DNA from: Desulfobacterales bacterium
Lineage (GTDB): Bacteria > Desulfobacterota > Desulfobacteria > Desulfobacterales > JALSRD01
NCBI GenBank assembly: GCA_026984935.1
Contig: JALSRD010000011.1
Coordinates: 23,088 to 87,087, forward strand
DNA length: 64,000 bases
Reading direction: 5' to 3'
Below, piece by piece: positions 49,526-57,507 of this stretch. Both the position numbers and the translations under genes were made by a program. The notes under the pieces are model-generated. The model was not told the DNA's origin. It was given only the letters and a program-made list of their open reading frames with translations, and ran no database searches. The stretch's first letter is position 1. The number at the start of each line of letters is the position of its first letter.

Positions 49526-49918
49526 TTATTTGAATTTCAGGATCAGCTGCGCCGGCGCCGCCGGCAGCTCGATGACCTGCGTATCGCTCCAGGTCACACA
49601 GACCGTGTTGGACGGCAGGCTCTTGTAGGCGCCCTTAAAGGCGGTCACATACCAGCAGTAGTGCTTTCCATCGGCCAGGCCGGTGACGTGCCAGCTGACG
49701 GGCGGGTCGGCGGCGGGATCCGCGCGCACCACGTCGGCGATTTTGACGCCGTCCTGGTAGACCTTGAAGCCGTCGATTTTGGCAAAATCGGTGTAATCCC
49801 AGGCCAGGGTGACCTCGCCGGCCATGGCCCAGGCGGTCAGGAAAATCAGCACCAGGGCCGCGGCCATGACGGCGATCAGCAGGTAATCGGTGCGGCGGTC
49901 TGTCAGCTTCAGGTTCAT
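49526..49918 (-). CDS. membrane-anchored FN3-like phage protein
   Basis: This is a 130-residue protein. After LKLTDRRTD there is a signal-anchor helix (YLLIAVMAAALVLIFLTAW), then a single fibronectin-III-like domain (VTLAWDYTDF, IDGFKVYQDGVKIADV, WYVTAFKGAYKSLPSNTVCV). FN3 modules are common in phage tails but usually lack a membrane anchor. Here the domain should face the periplasm of the infected cell, so a superinfection or lysis role is possible. Two cysteines in the domain could form a disulfide. Confidence 0.7.
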   Translation of the reverse strand: MNLKLTDRRTDYLLIAVMAAALVLIFLTAWAMAGEVTLAWDYTDFAKIDGFKVYQDGVKIADVVRADPAADPPVSWHVTGLADGKHYCWYVTAFKGAYKSLPSNTVCVTWSDTQVIELPAAPAQLILKFK

Positions 49919-49937
49919 GGTATACCCCCTTGTCAGG

Positions 49938-50189
49938 CTAAAGTGCGATGACGGTGCTGGTGGCCGGCAGGAAGCCGCCGGCGCGCTGCACCACAAAGCG
50001 CGCCGCGTCGCCGGGCTGGCCGGCGATGACCACGGGCGCGCCGATATCCGGCGCATCGGATCCGGCCGCGGCCCACAGGGTCAGTCCGGAGGTCAGGCGG
50101 ACCTGCACGGTGTTGTCGGCGGCGTTTGTGGCCACCACGCGGCCGTAGGCAAAAACTTTGGTTCGCGGCTTGAGCAGTTTCTCCAGCAT
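49938..50189 (-). CDS. small phage tail-region protein
   Basis: This is an 83-residue beta-rich protein (FAYGRVVATNAADNTVQVRL, APVVIAGQPGDAARFVVQRA), suggestive of a small barrel such as those found in baseplate or spike parts. It follows the preceding gene by one base. No family was recognised. Confidence 0.6.
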   Translation of the reverse strand: MLEKLLKPRTKVFAYGRVVATNAADNTVQVRLTSGLTLWAAAGSDAPDIGAPVVIAGQPGDAARFVVQRAGGFLPATSTVIAL

Positions 50190-50190
50190 G

Positions 50191-50766
50191 TCAGCGTGTC
50201 AGCGCCGTGTAGGCGGCGCAGTTGATGGTGGTGACCAGGTGGTCCGGATCACCGGTGATCGTGAAATCGCGTACCTGGCACAGGACATCGAGGCCGCGCC
50301 GGGCGCTGCTGAGCCCCACCACCTGGCCGGGCTCGGCATCCGGGTAATGCGCGGCCAGCTCCAGCGTGCGCAGCAGCTCGACATGCGTGTGCGCGTCGAT
50401 CCCGGCCGCGGCGCGGCGCGTGATGAGCAACGGGTTGCGGTAGATGGGGTGCGTGATGTCGTCCAGGTCCACGAACGCACGCACGCGCAAAATGGCCGTG
50501 GGATCCCCGGCCTGGCCGCTGATCTTCAGGTGCCAGGCCTCGGTTTCCTGGAAGAACGAGATCTCCGGGCCCCCGGGATCCGCCGTCAGGATCACCGCGA
50601 CGTCACCGCCCGGTGCCGCGGATCCGGAGGCCTGGCGCCCGGTTTGGTTTTGGGCGTCGGCCTGGGTGAGGTACAGCTCGACGCTAACGACCGGATCCGC
50701 CCAATTCAAACGCACGAACCACTCGCGGTTGGGGTCAAGGTTCCAGTTGCTGATCGCAAAGGCCAT
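50191..50766 (-). CDS. phage tail-region protein of unknown function
   Basis: This is a 191-residue soluble protein, beta-rich in the first half (NREWFVRLNWADPVVSVELY, WHLKISGQAGDPTAILRVRA) and mixed after. It directly follows the LamG-type tail protein with no gap. It probably belongs to the tail tip or receptor-binding complex by position. No motif is known to me. Confidence 0.65.
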   Translation of the reverse strand: MAFAISNWNLDPNREWFVRLNWADPVVSVELYLTQADAQNQTGRQASGSAAPGGDVAVILTADPGGPEISFFQETEAWHLKISGQAGDPTAILRVRAFVDLDDITHPIYRNPLLITRRAAAGIDAHTHVELLRTLELAAHYPDAEPGQVVGLSSARRGLDVLCQVRDFTITGDPDHLVTTINCAAYTALTR

Positions 50767-52377
50767 TTATGTCACCTCGGTGATGTTGGCGGAAAGGCGC
50801 TGGGCCACGGTGGCCACGAACAGGGGGGATAAACGCATGGCGGACAGCGCCAGGGACAGGGATTGCGTCTGGGTGCCGTCGGTGGCGGCAAACCAGGCGC
50901 CCAGGTCGGACAAAACCGTGCCGTCGCCGGCGGACAAAAAGGCGGCCAGGTCCAGGCGGCGGGTGCCGGCGGCGGCCAGCGGCATGGGCAGGTCCCGCCG
51001 ATCAGCGGCCAGGGTTTTCAAAAAGGCCGGCAGGTCATTAAAAAACAGGTCCGCGGCCTGCAGGGGCGTGGCCAGGTCCGCGCGGCCGTAGCCCATGGTT
51101 TTCAGAAATACCGGCAGGTCGCCGCGCGCCTGGCGCCAGGCCGACAGCAGGGTTGCCAGGTCTTCCAGCCCGCCCACCCGGGCCGACAAAAACAGCTCGA
51201 AATCCTGGCGGCCATAGCCATGGGCGATGAAGTGCGCGGCCAGGTCCTCCAGGGCCCGCGCCAGGGCGGACAGATCGGACGCCAGGTCGTCCCGCTCCCA
51301 GCCGGCGGCGGTCAAGTCCAGGCGGGCGTCGACCAGTACGGTGGTCTGGGCGCCGGAAAGGGTGGTCAGGTTGTCGAAGGTGGTGTGATAGGTCGCTGCA
51401 ATCCAAGCATCTGATCGTTCAATCTTTGAAAAACGAACTTCCTGAATCTTGCCATCGAAATATCGCCCCACGCCATCCCAATTCCCAATGCTCCAGTTGC
51501 CGCCCGGCTTGTTGAGCGTACCAGAAACGGCTGATCCCAACAGTTGCGTGCCATCCAAGTTTAACCCAGGCGCATTGGGGGACGACCACTTGTAACTCCC
51601 GTAATACCACTGGGCGCTGTTTAAAACCGCGGATTTTACTACTTGTCCGACTCCATTGACGACCGCGTTGCCGCGTAATTTGTCATCCGTGTCGATATCC
51701 ATTAAAAAACTTGCATTGCTTCCTGAATAGCTCATAAAAAGCGCTTGTTTCACGCCGTCAAAGGTATCGACACTAAAAACCAATTCTCCTGTTACCTGCG
51801 CGGCACCATTTGGATCCCAGCCAGATACAGTAATGCGATCATCGGCCCCATCAAAATCCAGGGCTTGGCCCGTAACACCGTCCACGATATCGCCGGAAGT
51901 CATGCTGCCATGGGGCGTGCCGTTATAGCCGTTGGACGTCGAATCCTTGATGCTGCCACTGCCGCCGGCGGGATCCTGCGACAGATGGTAAACCCCGGCA
52001 AAATCGCTGTCCCACACATTCTGCGCCGGCGCAGCGCCGATGGCGCCCACGTAGGTCGTATTGTCCGGCTGGGTGCTGTCGTAGTACAGGGTCAGGATTG
52101 TGTCCGCGGAGGCGGAGATTGACGGCACTTTGACCCACAGCTGGGCGGATTCGGCCGCCGCATCCCAGCGTTCGATTTCCACATAGAGCTGGTTGTTGCC
52201 GGCATCCTCGATTTTTATTTTTTTGGAATTGCTCCCCAGCTCGGTGAAGACATCGGTGGCGTCGAAGCCGCTCAGGCCGCAGGCGGCCGCCAGGTTGACC
52301 TGCAGCGGAAAATCGGTCAGGGCGGCATCGATCCTGGTGTGGTCGATGGTGATCCCGATGCTGTGCGCCCAGCTCAT
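50767..52377 (-). CDS. phage tail protein with DUF2341-like and LamG-like domains and DL repeats
   Basis: This is a 536-residue protein in three parts. Residues of about 1-110 resemble DUF2341 (DFPLQVNLAAACGLSGFDAT). About 120-330 form a concanavalin/LamG-type lectin fold (GVYHLSQDPAGGSGSIKDST, ALDFDGADDRITVSG, GKIQEVRFSKIERSDAW). About 355-515 is a series of 8-9 short repeats built on DL-x-x-F/L-L, such as GDLPVFLKTMGYGR. It is likely a receptor-binding tail protein recognising surface sugars. DNA of the LamG part (about 51370-51900) is visibly AT-richer than its flanks, as if swapped in. The start overlaps the preceding stop (ATGA). Confidence 0.78.
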   Translation of the reverse strand: MSWAHSIGITIDHTRIDAALTDFPLQVNLAAACGLSGFDATDVFTELGSNSKKIKIEDAGNNQLYVEIERWDAAAESAQLWVKVPSISASADTILTLYYDSTQPDNTTYVGAIGAAPAQNVWDSDFAGVYHLSQDPAGGSGSIKDSTSNGYNGTPHGSMTSGDIVDGVTGQALDFDGADDRITVSGWDPNGAAQVTGELVFSVDTFDGVKQALFMSYSGSNASFLMDIDTDDKLRGNAVVNGVGQVVKSAVLNSAQWYYGSYKWSSPNAPGLNLDGTQLLGSAVSGTLNKPGGNWSIGNWDGVGRYFDGKIQEVRFSKIERSDAWIAATYHTTFDNLTTLSGAQTTVLVDARLDLTAAGWERDDLASDLSALARALEDLAAHFIAHGYGRQDFELFLSARVGGLEDLATLLSAWRQARGDLPVFLKTMGYGRADLATPLQAADLFFNDLPAFLKTLAADRRDLPMPLAAAGTRRLDLAAFLSAGDGTVLSDLGAWFAATDGTQTQSLSLALSAMRLSPLFVATVAQRLSANITEVT

Positions 52378-52817
52378 GCGGCCTCCCGGATGCGGCTTTC
52401 AACCGCGGCGCCCACAGCCCCCGCCTTCCAGCCGCGGATGGCCGTGCCGCCCCACTCGCGGCCGAAGGGCTTGCGCTGGCGGATGATTTTGCCTTTGGTA
52501 ATGCGCCACATTTCCACCAGGTCGCGGTCCGGCAGGTGCCCGCACAGCCAGCAGGCGGCAACGTGGGTGCGGCCGCCGGAGAGGTTTTGCACGGCCTCGG
52601 CAAAGAAGTTGTAGCGCCGCATGCCGGCCAGCACGATCACGTGGCCCGTGGGCAAAAAGAACTCCAGGCGGCGGATGGGCCGGGCAAACACCTCGCCGCC
52701 CCAGCCGGGGTCGGCGTGCCGCACGTCGCGGCTAATATATTCGCGCGGCGGCCGGTTGCCGGCAAAACGCGCGCGCAGGCGCCAGGCCAGATGATAGTTT
52801 GATTGCGCGATATGCAT
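52374..52817 (-). CDS. phage tail-region protein of unknown function
   Basis: This is a 147-residue basic protein with several Trp/Arg-rich segments (LAWRLRARFAGNRPPREYIS, TAIRGWKAGAVGAAVE) and a CWLCG pair that could bind a metal. It lies between two structural genes, coupled to the next by a four-base overlap. No family was recognised. Confidence 0.62.
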   Translation of the reverse strand: MHIAQSNYHLAWRLRARFAGNRPPREYISRDVRHADPGWGGEVFARPIRRLEFFLPTGHVIVLAGMRRYNFFAEAVQNLSGGRTHVAACWLCGHLPDRDLVEMWRITKGKIIRQRKPFGREWGGTAIRGWKAGAVGAAVESRIREAA

Positions 52818-52826
52818 GCCGTTCCT

Positions 52827-53483
52827 TCAGCTGTACAGGTAGCGCAGGGTCAGCACGACGGCGCTGTTTTCCTCGGGTGTGAACGTGCTGGGGACCACCT
52901 GCTTGATATTGAAATAAAGGTTCTTGGCGGCGGCCAGCGCGGCCGTGTCCAGCGAAATGCGCGACGTCTCGCCGGCCAGGGGCGTGCCGGCCCAGGTGGC
53001 CGCGCCGGGCGACCCGTTGGTGGTGGTGATCGCTTTTAAGGTCGAATCCGCCGGCGTGCCGGCGCCTAAAAAGGCGTCATTGGCCGCGGCGTGCGTATTG
53101 TCGTCCCAGGCCTCCAGGTAGGGGATGCCGGCCGTGGGCCCGTCAAAATAGACGGCGAACACATATTGCGTGTCCCCACCGTTCTGTCCGCCGGCCGTGG
53201 TGCCGGCCAGGGGCACCTGGTCGAAGACGCCGGCGCTGTAGTCGTCCACGAAGGTCTTGGGCGCCTCCAGGTCCCCGGAATCCGGGATGATGACGGGGTA
53301 CTTGGCGCCGGTGCGGGCATCGCCGTCGTTTTGCTGGCTGTCTAAAAACATCAGCTTGTCGTTGGCCAGGTCGATGACCACCCAGTTGGAGGACAGATCC
53401 CCGGCCCCGCCGGAGGCGTTGCCGCTGTTGGCGCCGTCGTTGGCCGTGTTGTTGTAGAGAAAAGTGGTATTCGGTTTAGCCAT
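52827..53483 (-). CDS. phage structural (tail-region) protein
   Basis: This is a 218-residue protein, rich in Asn, Gly and Ala with beta-strand patterns (NWVVIDLANDKLMFLDSQQN, YVFAVYFDGPTAGIPYLEAW), similar in style to tail or decoration proteins. It ends in a strand (SAVVLTLRYLYS). GGAGG precedes the ATG, which lies 8 bases inside the zinc-ribbon gene. Confidence 0.68.
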   Translation of the reverse strand: MAKPNTTFLYNNTANDGANSGNASGGAGDLSSNWVVIDLANDKLMFLDSQQNDGDARTGAKYPVIIPDSGDLEAPKTFVDDYSAGVFDQVPLAGTTAGGQNGGDTQYVFAVYFDGPTAGIPYLEAWDDNTHAAANDAFLGAGTPADSTLKAITTTNGSPGAATWAGTPLAGETSRISLDTAALAAAKNLYFNIKQVVPSTFTPEENSAVVLTLRYLYS

Positions 53484-53895
53484 GATATCCTCCCGGGTTT
53501 CGGCTTGGGGGTTGCGGTTGCGGCGCTATGCCCAGATCCGCCAGGATCTTATCCACCGGACGCGGGTCATAGCGCCCCCAGCGGCAGGCCGGGCACCACC
53601 AGTGGCTGTCGGCATCATCGCCGGGGGACAATTTGAGCTGTCCGCCGCAGCTTTCGCAGCGCGGCGCTTTTTCGCGCCAGATGCGGGCCGCGCGGTTCGC
53701 GGCGCGGATCCGGGCCGCGCTGCGCTGATCGGACCGGCGCAGCGTAGCGATGCGCTGTTTAAGGTATGCGCGCAGCATGGCGGCCGTGATCCCGCGCTGC
53801 TGCAGGTGAGCGTGCAACGTCAGGTAATCCTGCAGATAGCCGGCGCGAAAGGGCCGCACGGCGGCTTCGATTTCCAGCAGCTTCGTTTTATCCAT
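53476..53895 (-). CDS. zinc-ribbon phage protein
   Basis: This is a 139-residue protein, helical for about 80 residues, then with a zinc ribbon formed by CESCGG and CPACRWGR some 20 residues apart, and a proline-rich tail. It follows the cysteine-rich tail protein without a gap. A role as a tail assembly factor or regulator is possible. No named family was recognised. Confidence 0.68.
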   Translation of the reverse strand: MDKTKLLEIEAAVRPFRAGYLQDYLTLHAHLQQRGITAAMLRAYLKQRIATLRRSDQRSAARIRAANRAARIWREKAPRCESCGGQLKLSPGDDADSHWWCPACRWGRYDPRPVDKILADLGIAPQPQPPSRNPGGYHG

Positions 53896-56800
53896 CTAGA
53901 GGCACTCCCACTCCTTGTAAGCCAGTTCGCCGCACCAGCAAAAGAGCACCTCCCCATGGCAGGGCTCCGGCAACGGGGAACAATTCATTTCATTGGGGTT
54001 CAGGCACTGGATTTGGTCATAGGCGGTTCCGCAGAACTGATAAGTCGGGTCGCCGCCGCACCGGTCGCAGTAGATCCCGCCGGCGGAGGCACGCATATTC
54101 TGGTACTGGTATTTATTGCCCTCGGTTTTGGAATAAATGAACTGGGCGCCGGCGCAGTCCGCGTAATCGGGCGCCACCGGACCGGGCAGCCCGCAGATAT
54201 GGCCCTTGAACACCCATATGCCGCTGGTGCTGCGGATGATCACGTCGTGGGTATGGCCGCAGGCATCCGATACGACGAACTTGCCGGACCCGCAGCCGTC
54301 GGCGGCCTGGTCGATCACCATCTGGTTGCCGGCCAGCGCGGCCAGGCTGAATCCCTGGCCGGCGACGCCGGCGGTGTCCTGGGTGACCGTAAGTTCGCCG
54401 CTGCCGCCGGAGATGGTCACGATGGCGCTTTGCCCCGGCGCCAGGGTCTCGGGCGCATCGCTGGTAATCGGCGCCGCCGCCGCGCAGCCCTGGCAGGCCT
54501 CCACGCAGTCCGCCTGCGCCTGGGTTGCAAGCGCGTTGTACTTGTCCCAGTACTGGGCGGACGAATCGTCCGTGTAGCCGTAATCCTGGCGCACGATCTG
54601 ATCGATGGTGCGCATGGAACCGTCGTCGAAGACGCGCGTGGTGCCGTAGCGGTTCAGCTCGTCCGCGCAGGCCGCGTCGCAGTCGTCGCCGGTGCCGCCG
54701 TAGGACGACCCCTGGGCGTCGGCGCAGGCCTGGTCCGTGCGGCAGTCGAAATCCGTGCCCACGGCGCAGCAGCGCTCGTTTTCGCCGCAGGTTGCGCCGT
54801 TGCAGGTGGTCTCTTCGAACTGCGGGTCCCACTTGCCGTCTTTCGCGGCAGGGTCGTTGGCGGCCGTGCAGTCGCTGCTGCAGCTGTCGTAGTCGTTGCC
54901 GCAGGCCGTCATGCAGTCGTCATAACCCTGGCCGCCGCCGGGGTACTGCTCGGCGCAGGCCTTCTCGCAGTCGCTCTTTTGGGTGTCGCACAAGGTGGCG
55001 CAGTCGGTCTCGGTGTCGCCGTCGCCGCCGGGATCCGGCTCCTCGTAGCTGTCATCGCCGTAGTAGCCGGGATCGTCCCAGGCCGGCTCGCTCCAGGGGT
55101 CCCAGCCGGGCGGCGTCCAGTTGTCGTCCACGGGCGACACCGGGTCGGCCACGGTGATGTCGGCCGCGGCCTCCACGGGCGCCTCGGTGTGCGCGCGGAT
55201 CTGCGCGCGGATATGGGCCGTGCCGGCGATGCCGCCGCGAAAGGTGGTCACGGCCGCGCCCAGGGCGTAGTAGCTGACCAGCAGATTGGTGCCGGTCGTA
55301 AGCGTTGCGGCCAGGTTGATGCGCTTGCCCATGTGCGACGCGTACAGGTTGGGCCCGCTGCGCTTACCGTCGTCATCGGCCGCATAGACCGCGTAGACCG
55401 ACGAGGGCCACATGGAAACATCGCACTGGGTGATGCCGGCCACCACGTTGACGGCCCGCACGGGCTCGTCGCTGATGGCCACAGCCGCCAGGCGCAGCAG
55501 GGTGGCCTTTAAAAACCCCACGCGGTTTTGCTGCGATAAAAAAACCTGGCGGCCGTCGGTGACGGGCCCGCCGGATGCCTCGGCGTACACCAAAAGCCTG
55601 CTTTCCTCGTGGATGTTGATCGATGACGGCTTGGCGGTCAGCGCCAGGGATATGGGGCAATGGCACGGATTGTTGATGTAGATGTCGGCCGTGTCCCGCA
55701 CGCCGCCCACCGATGCCGTCAGGGTGGCGCTCTGGCCATTTGTACCGGGCGCGCCGGCCGGCAGCAGGGCGTTTACGGCGATGCCATCGGCCGTGTAGTC
55801 GATGACCAGGGCCTGGTCGCAGTAGGCAAGGGCATCCGCCAGCACGATGGTGCCGTCTTCGATGCTGTAACCGCCGGAAACCAGATTATGCCGCCGGGCG
55901 ACGTCGCCTTCAGCATGGATACCCAGCACCGTGGCCGGCGGCAGGCTGGTTTTGACGCGGTAGAAGCTCTCGGCCCTTTGGCGCTCGTTGAAAATGGTTT
56001 CGCTGCCGGTGTTGCCGTTGGCCACCGCCAGGCCGGCCAGACCCTGGGTACCGGTACCGGCGAAGGTTAGCGACCAGTCGACCACGGCGCCTGCAACCGG
56101 CTTTCCATCGCTGTCGGTGACGCGCGCGTAAACGGCCTTGGTAAAAGCGCTGCGGGCGTCGATGCAGGCGTCGGGGACATACAGCCGCAGGCGGTAGCCG
56201 GAAGTCGACCCCGTGGGGATGATCTTGACGCGGTTGCCGAAGCGCGGGTAGCGCGGCTGGACCGTAAGGCGCCGGATCACGGCATCATCGACGCTGATAT
56301 CGGCCGCGGCCGGGGCGTAATCGATGGCGCGGATGCGCAGATGGCCCGTGCGGTCGCAGGAAACCAGGGCGCCGGCCAGTTTCGCCAGCTCCTGCAGGAT
56401 CTCGATGGGATATTTTTTCTCGGCCGTGTAGGTGCCCGCGAAAATGACGAAATCATCGATGTCGGCGTCGCTGTCCTGCCAGGGCAGGCCGGCGGCGGCG
56501 CACATTTCGGCGGCCACGGCGTAAAAGGTGGTGTCCGCCTCCCAGCTTTGGGTGATGCGCGCGGCAAAGGGCTCGCCGGCCGCGGCGGTGGCGGAGCGCC
56601 CCCAGATGCCGCGCGCCGCATCGCTGTCCGGGTCGGCGGCAAACACCGGGCGCTCGATGAAAAACTTGCCCTGGCTCTCCCAGGCGCTGTCCGTGCGCGT
56701 GAAGACCTCCAGGGCCGGCGCTTGCGGGATGATTGAAAAGTCCAGGGCATCGAAAAAGGCGCGGTCGATGACATCGACGGTCAGCTCGCGGCAATAGGCC

Positions 56801-56898
56801 TCAAGACTCGCGGTGATGGAAAAGCCGGCCACCAGCGCGCTGATGTCCCCGGCGGCGCCGCCCGGCGGCGTGTATTCGATTTTCCAGCCCAGGGGCAT
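53896..56898 (-). CDS. large cysteine-rich phage tail protein
   Basis: This is a 1000-residue protein. Residues of about 1-240 read like a baseplate/tail hub protein (WKIEYTPPGGAAGDISALVA, FFIERPVFAADPDSD). About 240-620 contain Ig-like or big-like beta domains (ARVTDSDGKPVAGAVVDWSL, GQSATLTASVGGVRDTADIY). A proline/tryptophan-rich linker leads to a C-terminal third (about 630-1000) with about 32 cysteines, including two tandem CX3C-X6-CX3C units and later CX3C pairs. Such twin CX3C motifs form disulfide-stapled helical hairpins in other proteins. It is probably the distal tail fibre or spike. It lies 3 bases downstream of the preceding gene. The cysteine load is unusual for a phage. Confidence 0.75.
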   Translation of the reverse strand: MPLGWKIEYTPPGGAAGDISALVAGFSITASLEAYCRELTVDVIDRAFFDALDFSIIPQAPALEVFTRTDSAWESQGKFFIERPVFAADPDSDAARGIWGRSATAAAGEPFAARITQSWEADTTFYAVAAEMCAAAGLPWQDSDADIDDFVIFAGTYTAEKKYPIEILQELAKLAGALVSCDRTGHLRIRAIDYAPAAADISVDDAVIRRLTVQPRYPRFGNRVKIIPTGSTSGYRLRLYVPDACIDARSAFTKAVYARVTDSDGKPVAGAVVDWSLTFAGTGTQGLAGLAVANGNTGSETIFNERQRAESFYRVKTSLPPATVLGIHAEGDVARRHNLVSGGYSIEDGTIVLADALAYCDQALVIDYTADGIAVNALLPAGAPGTNGQSATLTASVGGVRDTADIYINNPCHCPISLALTAKPSSINIHEESRLLVYAEASGGPVTDGRQVFLSQQNRVGFLKATLLRLAAVAISDEPVRAVNVVAGITQCDVSMWPSSVYAVYAADDDGKRSGPNLYASHMGKRINLAATLTTGTNLLVSYYALGAAVTTFRGGIAGTAHIRAQIRAHTEAPVEAAADITVADPVSPVDDNWTPPGWDPWSEPAWDDPGYYGDDSYEEPDPGGDGDTETDCATLCDTQKSDCEKACAEQYPGGGQGYDDCMTACGNDYDSCSSDCTAANDPAAKDGKWDPQFEETTCNGATCGENERCCAVGTDFDCRTDQACADAQGSSYGGTGDDCDAACADELNRYGTTRVFDDGSMRTIDQIVRQDYGYTDDSSAQYWDKYNALATQAQADCVEACQGCAAAAPITSDAPETLAPGQSAIVTISGGSGELTVTQDTAGVAGQGFSLAALAGNQMVIDQAADGCGSGKFVVSDACGHTHDVIIRSTSGIWVFKGHICGLPGPVAPDYADCAGAQFIYSKTEGNKYQYQNMRASAGGIYCDRCGGDPTYQFCGTAYDQIQCLNPNEMNCSPLPEPCHGEVLFCWCGELAYKEWECL

Positions 56899-56901
56899 GG
56901 C

Positions 56902-57357
56902 TCATATCTCCCTGGCCACAACGAGCAGGTTGATCTCGTAGGACCAGACATCCACGGCCTCGCGGATCTTGAACAACAGGTCGCGCCAGGCCCTGAAGCC
57001 GTCCGGGCGCGCAAAGCGCACCTTCCAGACGCGCAGGCCCTCGGTAAAATAGTATTCGCCGTCCACGGTATCGTGCAGGGCCCGCATGTCGGCGATAAAG
57101 GTCCCCTCCACGAGCACCCGGCGGTCGGCGATGTAGATGGCGCCGTCCTTTTCCTGGGGGCCGAAATCCTGCACCACCACGCCGCCCAGGGTGCGCATGT
57201 GCGATCCGCGGCCGGCGGCCCCGCGTTCTTCGTCGAACTCGGCATCGCCGAAGATGGGGTCCTGGGGAAAGACCACCAGGGTGGCCGGGGCCGGGTTGGC
57301 GGAGGCCGGGTCCGTGGTGGGATCGATATCGGTGGAATAGATGGCAAATTGCGTCAC
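56902..57357 (-). CDS. phage tail protein downstream of the tape measure
   Basis: This is a 151-residue protein starting at a GTG. It is mixed alpha/beta (TLGGVVVQDFGPQEKDGAIY, VWSYEINLLVVAREI), in the position where siphoviruses encode the distal tail protein or its partner. The gap of 150 bases before it (57358-57507) holds a possible 32-residue frame that is not convincing. Confidence 0.68.
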   Translation of the reverse strand: MTQFAIYSTDIDPTTDPASANPAPATLVVFPQDPIFGDAEFDEERGAAGRGSHMRTLGGVVVQDFGPQEKDGAIYIADRRVLVEGTFIADMRALHDTVDGEYYFTEGLRVWKVRFARPDGFRAWRDLLFKIREAVDVWSYEINLLVVAREI

Positions 57358-57507
57358 AGGTTAAGTTCCTGATATGGGGTGAAGGGGTCAGGCTGCATAA
57401 AGATAAAAAGTCCCGCTATACGCGAAATGGCGGCGCCGGTTTTTATCCGGGCCGCTTTGGCGGCCGGCAATCCGGCGTTGCATCCCCGGCGGCCGGATGT
57501 TGTCCGA

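Noticed and set aside
53464..55512. 682-codon open frame antisense to the cysteine-rich tail gene
   Set aside because: It is Ala/Gly/Val-rich and lies wholly opposite well-supported phage genes, so it is a GC-bias artefact.
57358..57507. 32-codon frame between the tape measure gene and the next tail gene
   Set aside because: It has no ribosome site and no overlap with neighbours, and its sequence is not protein-like.
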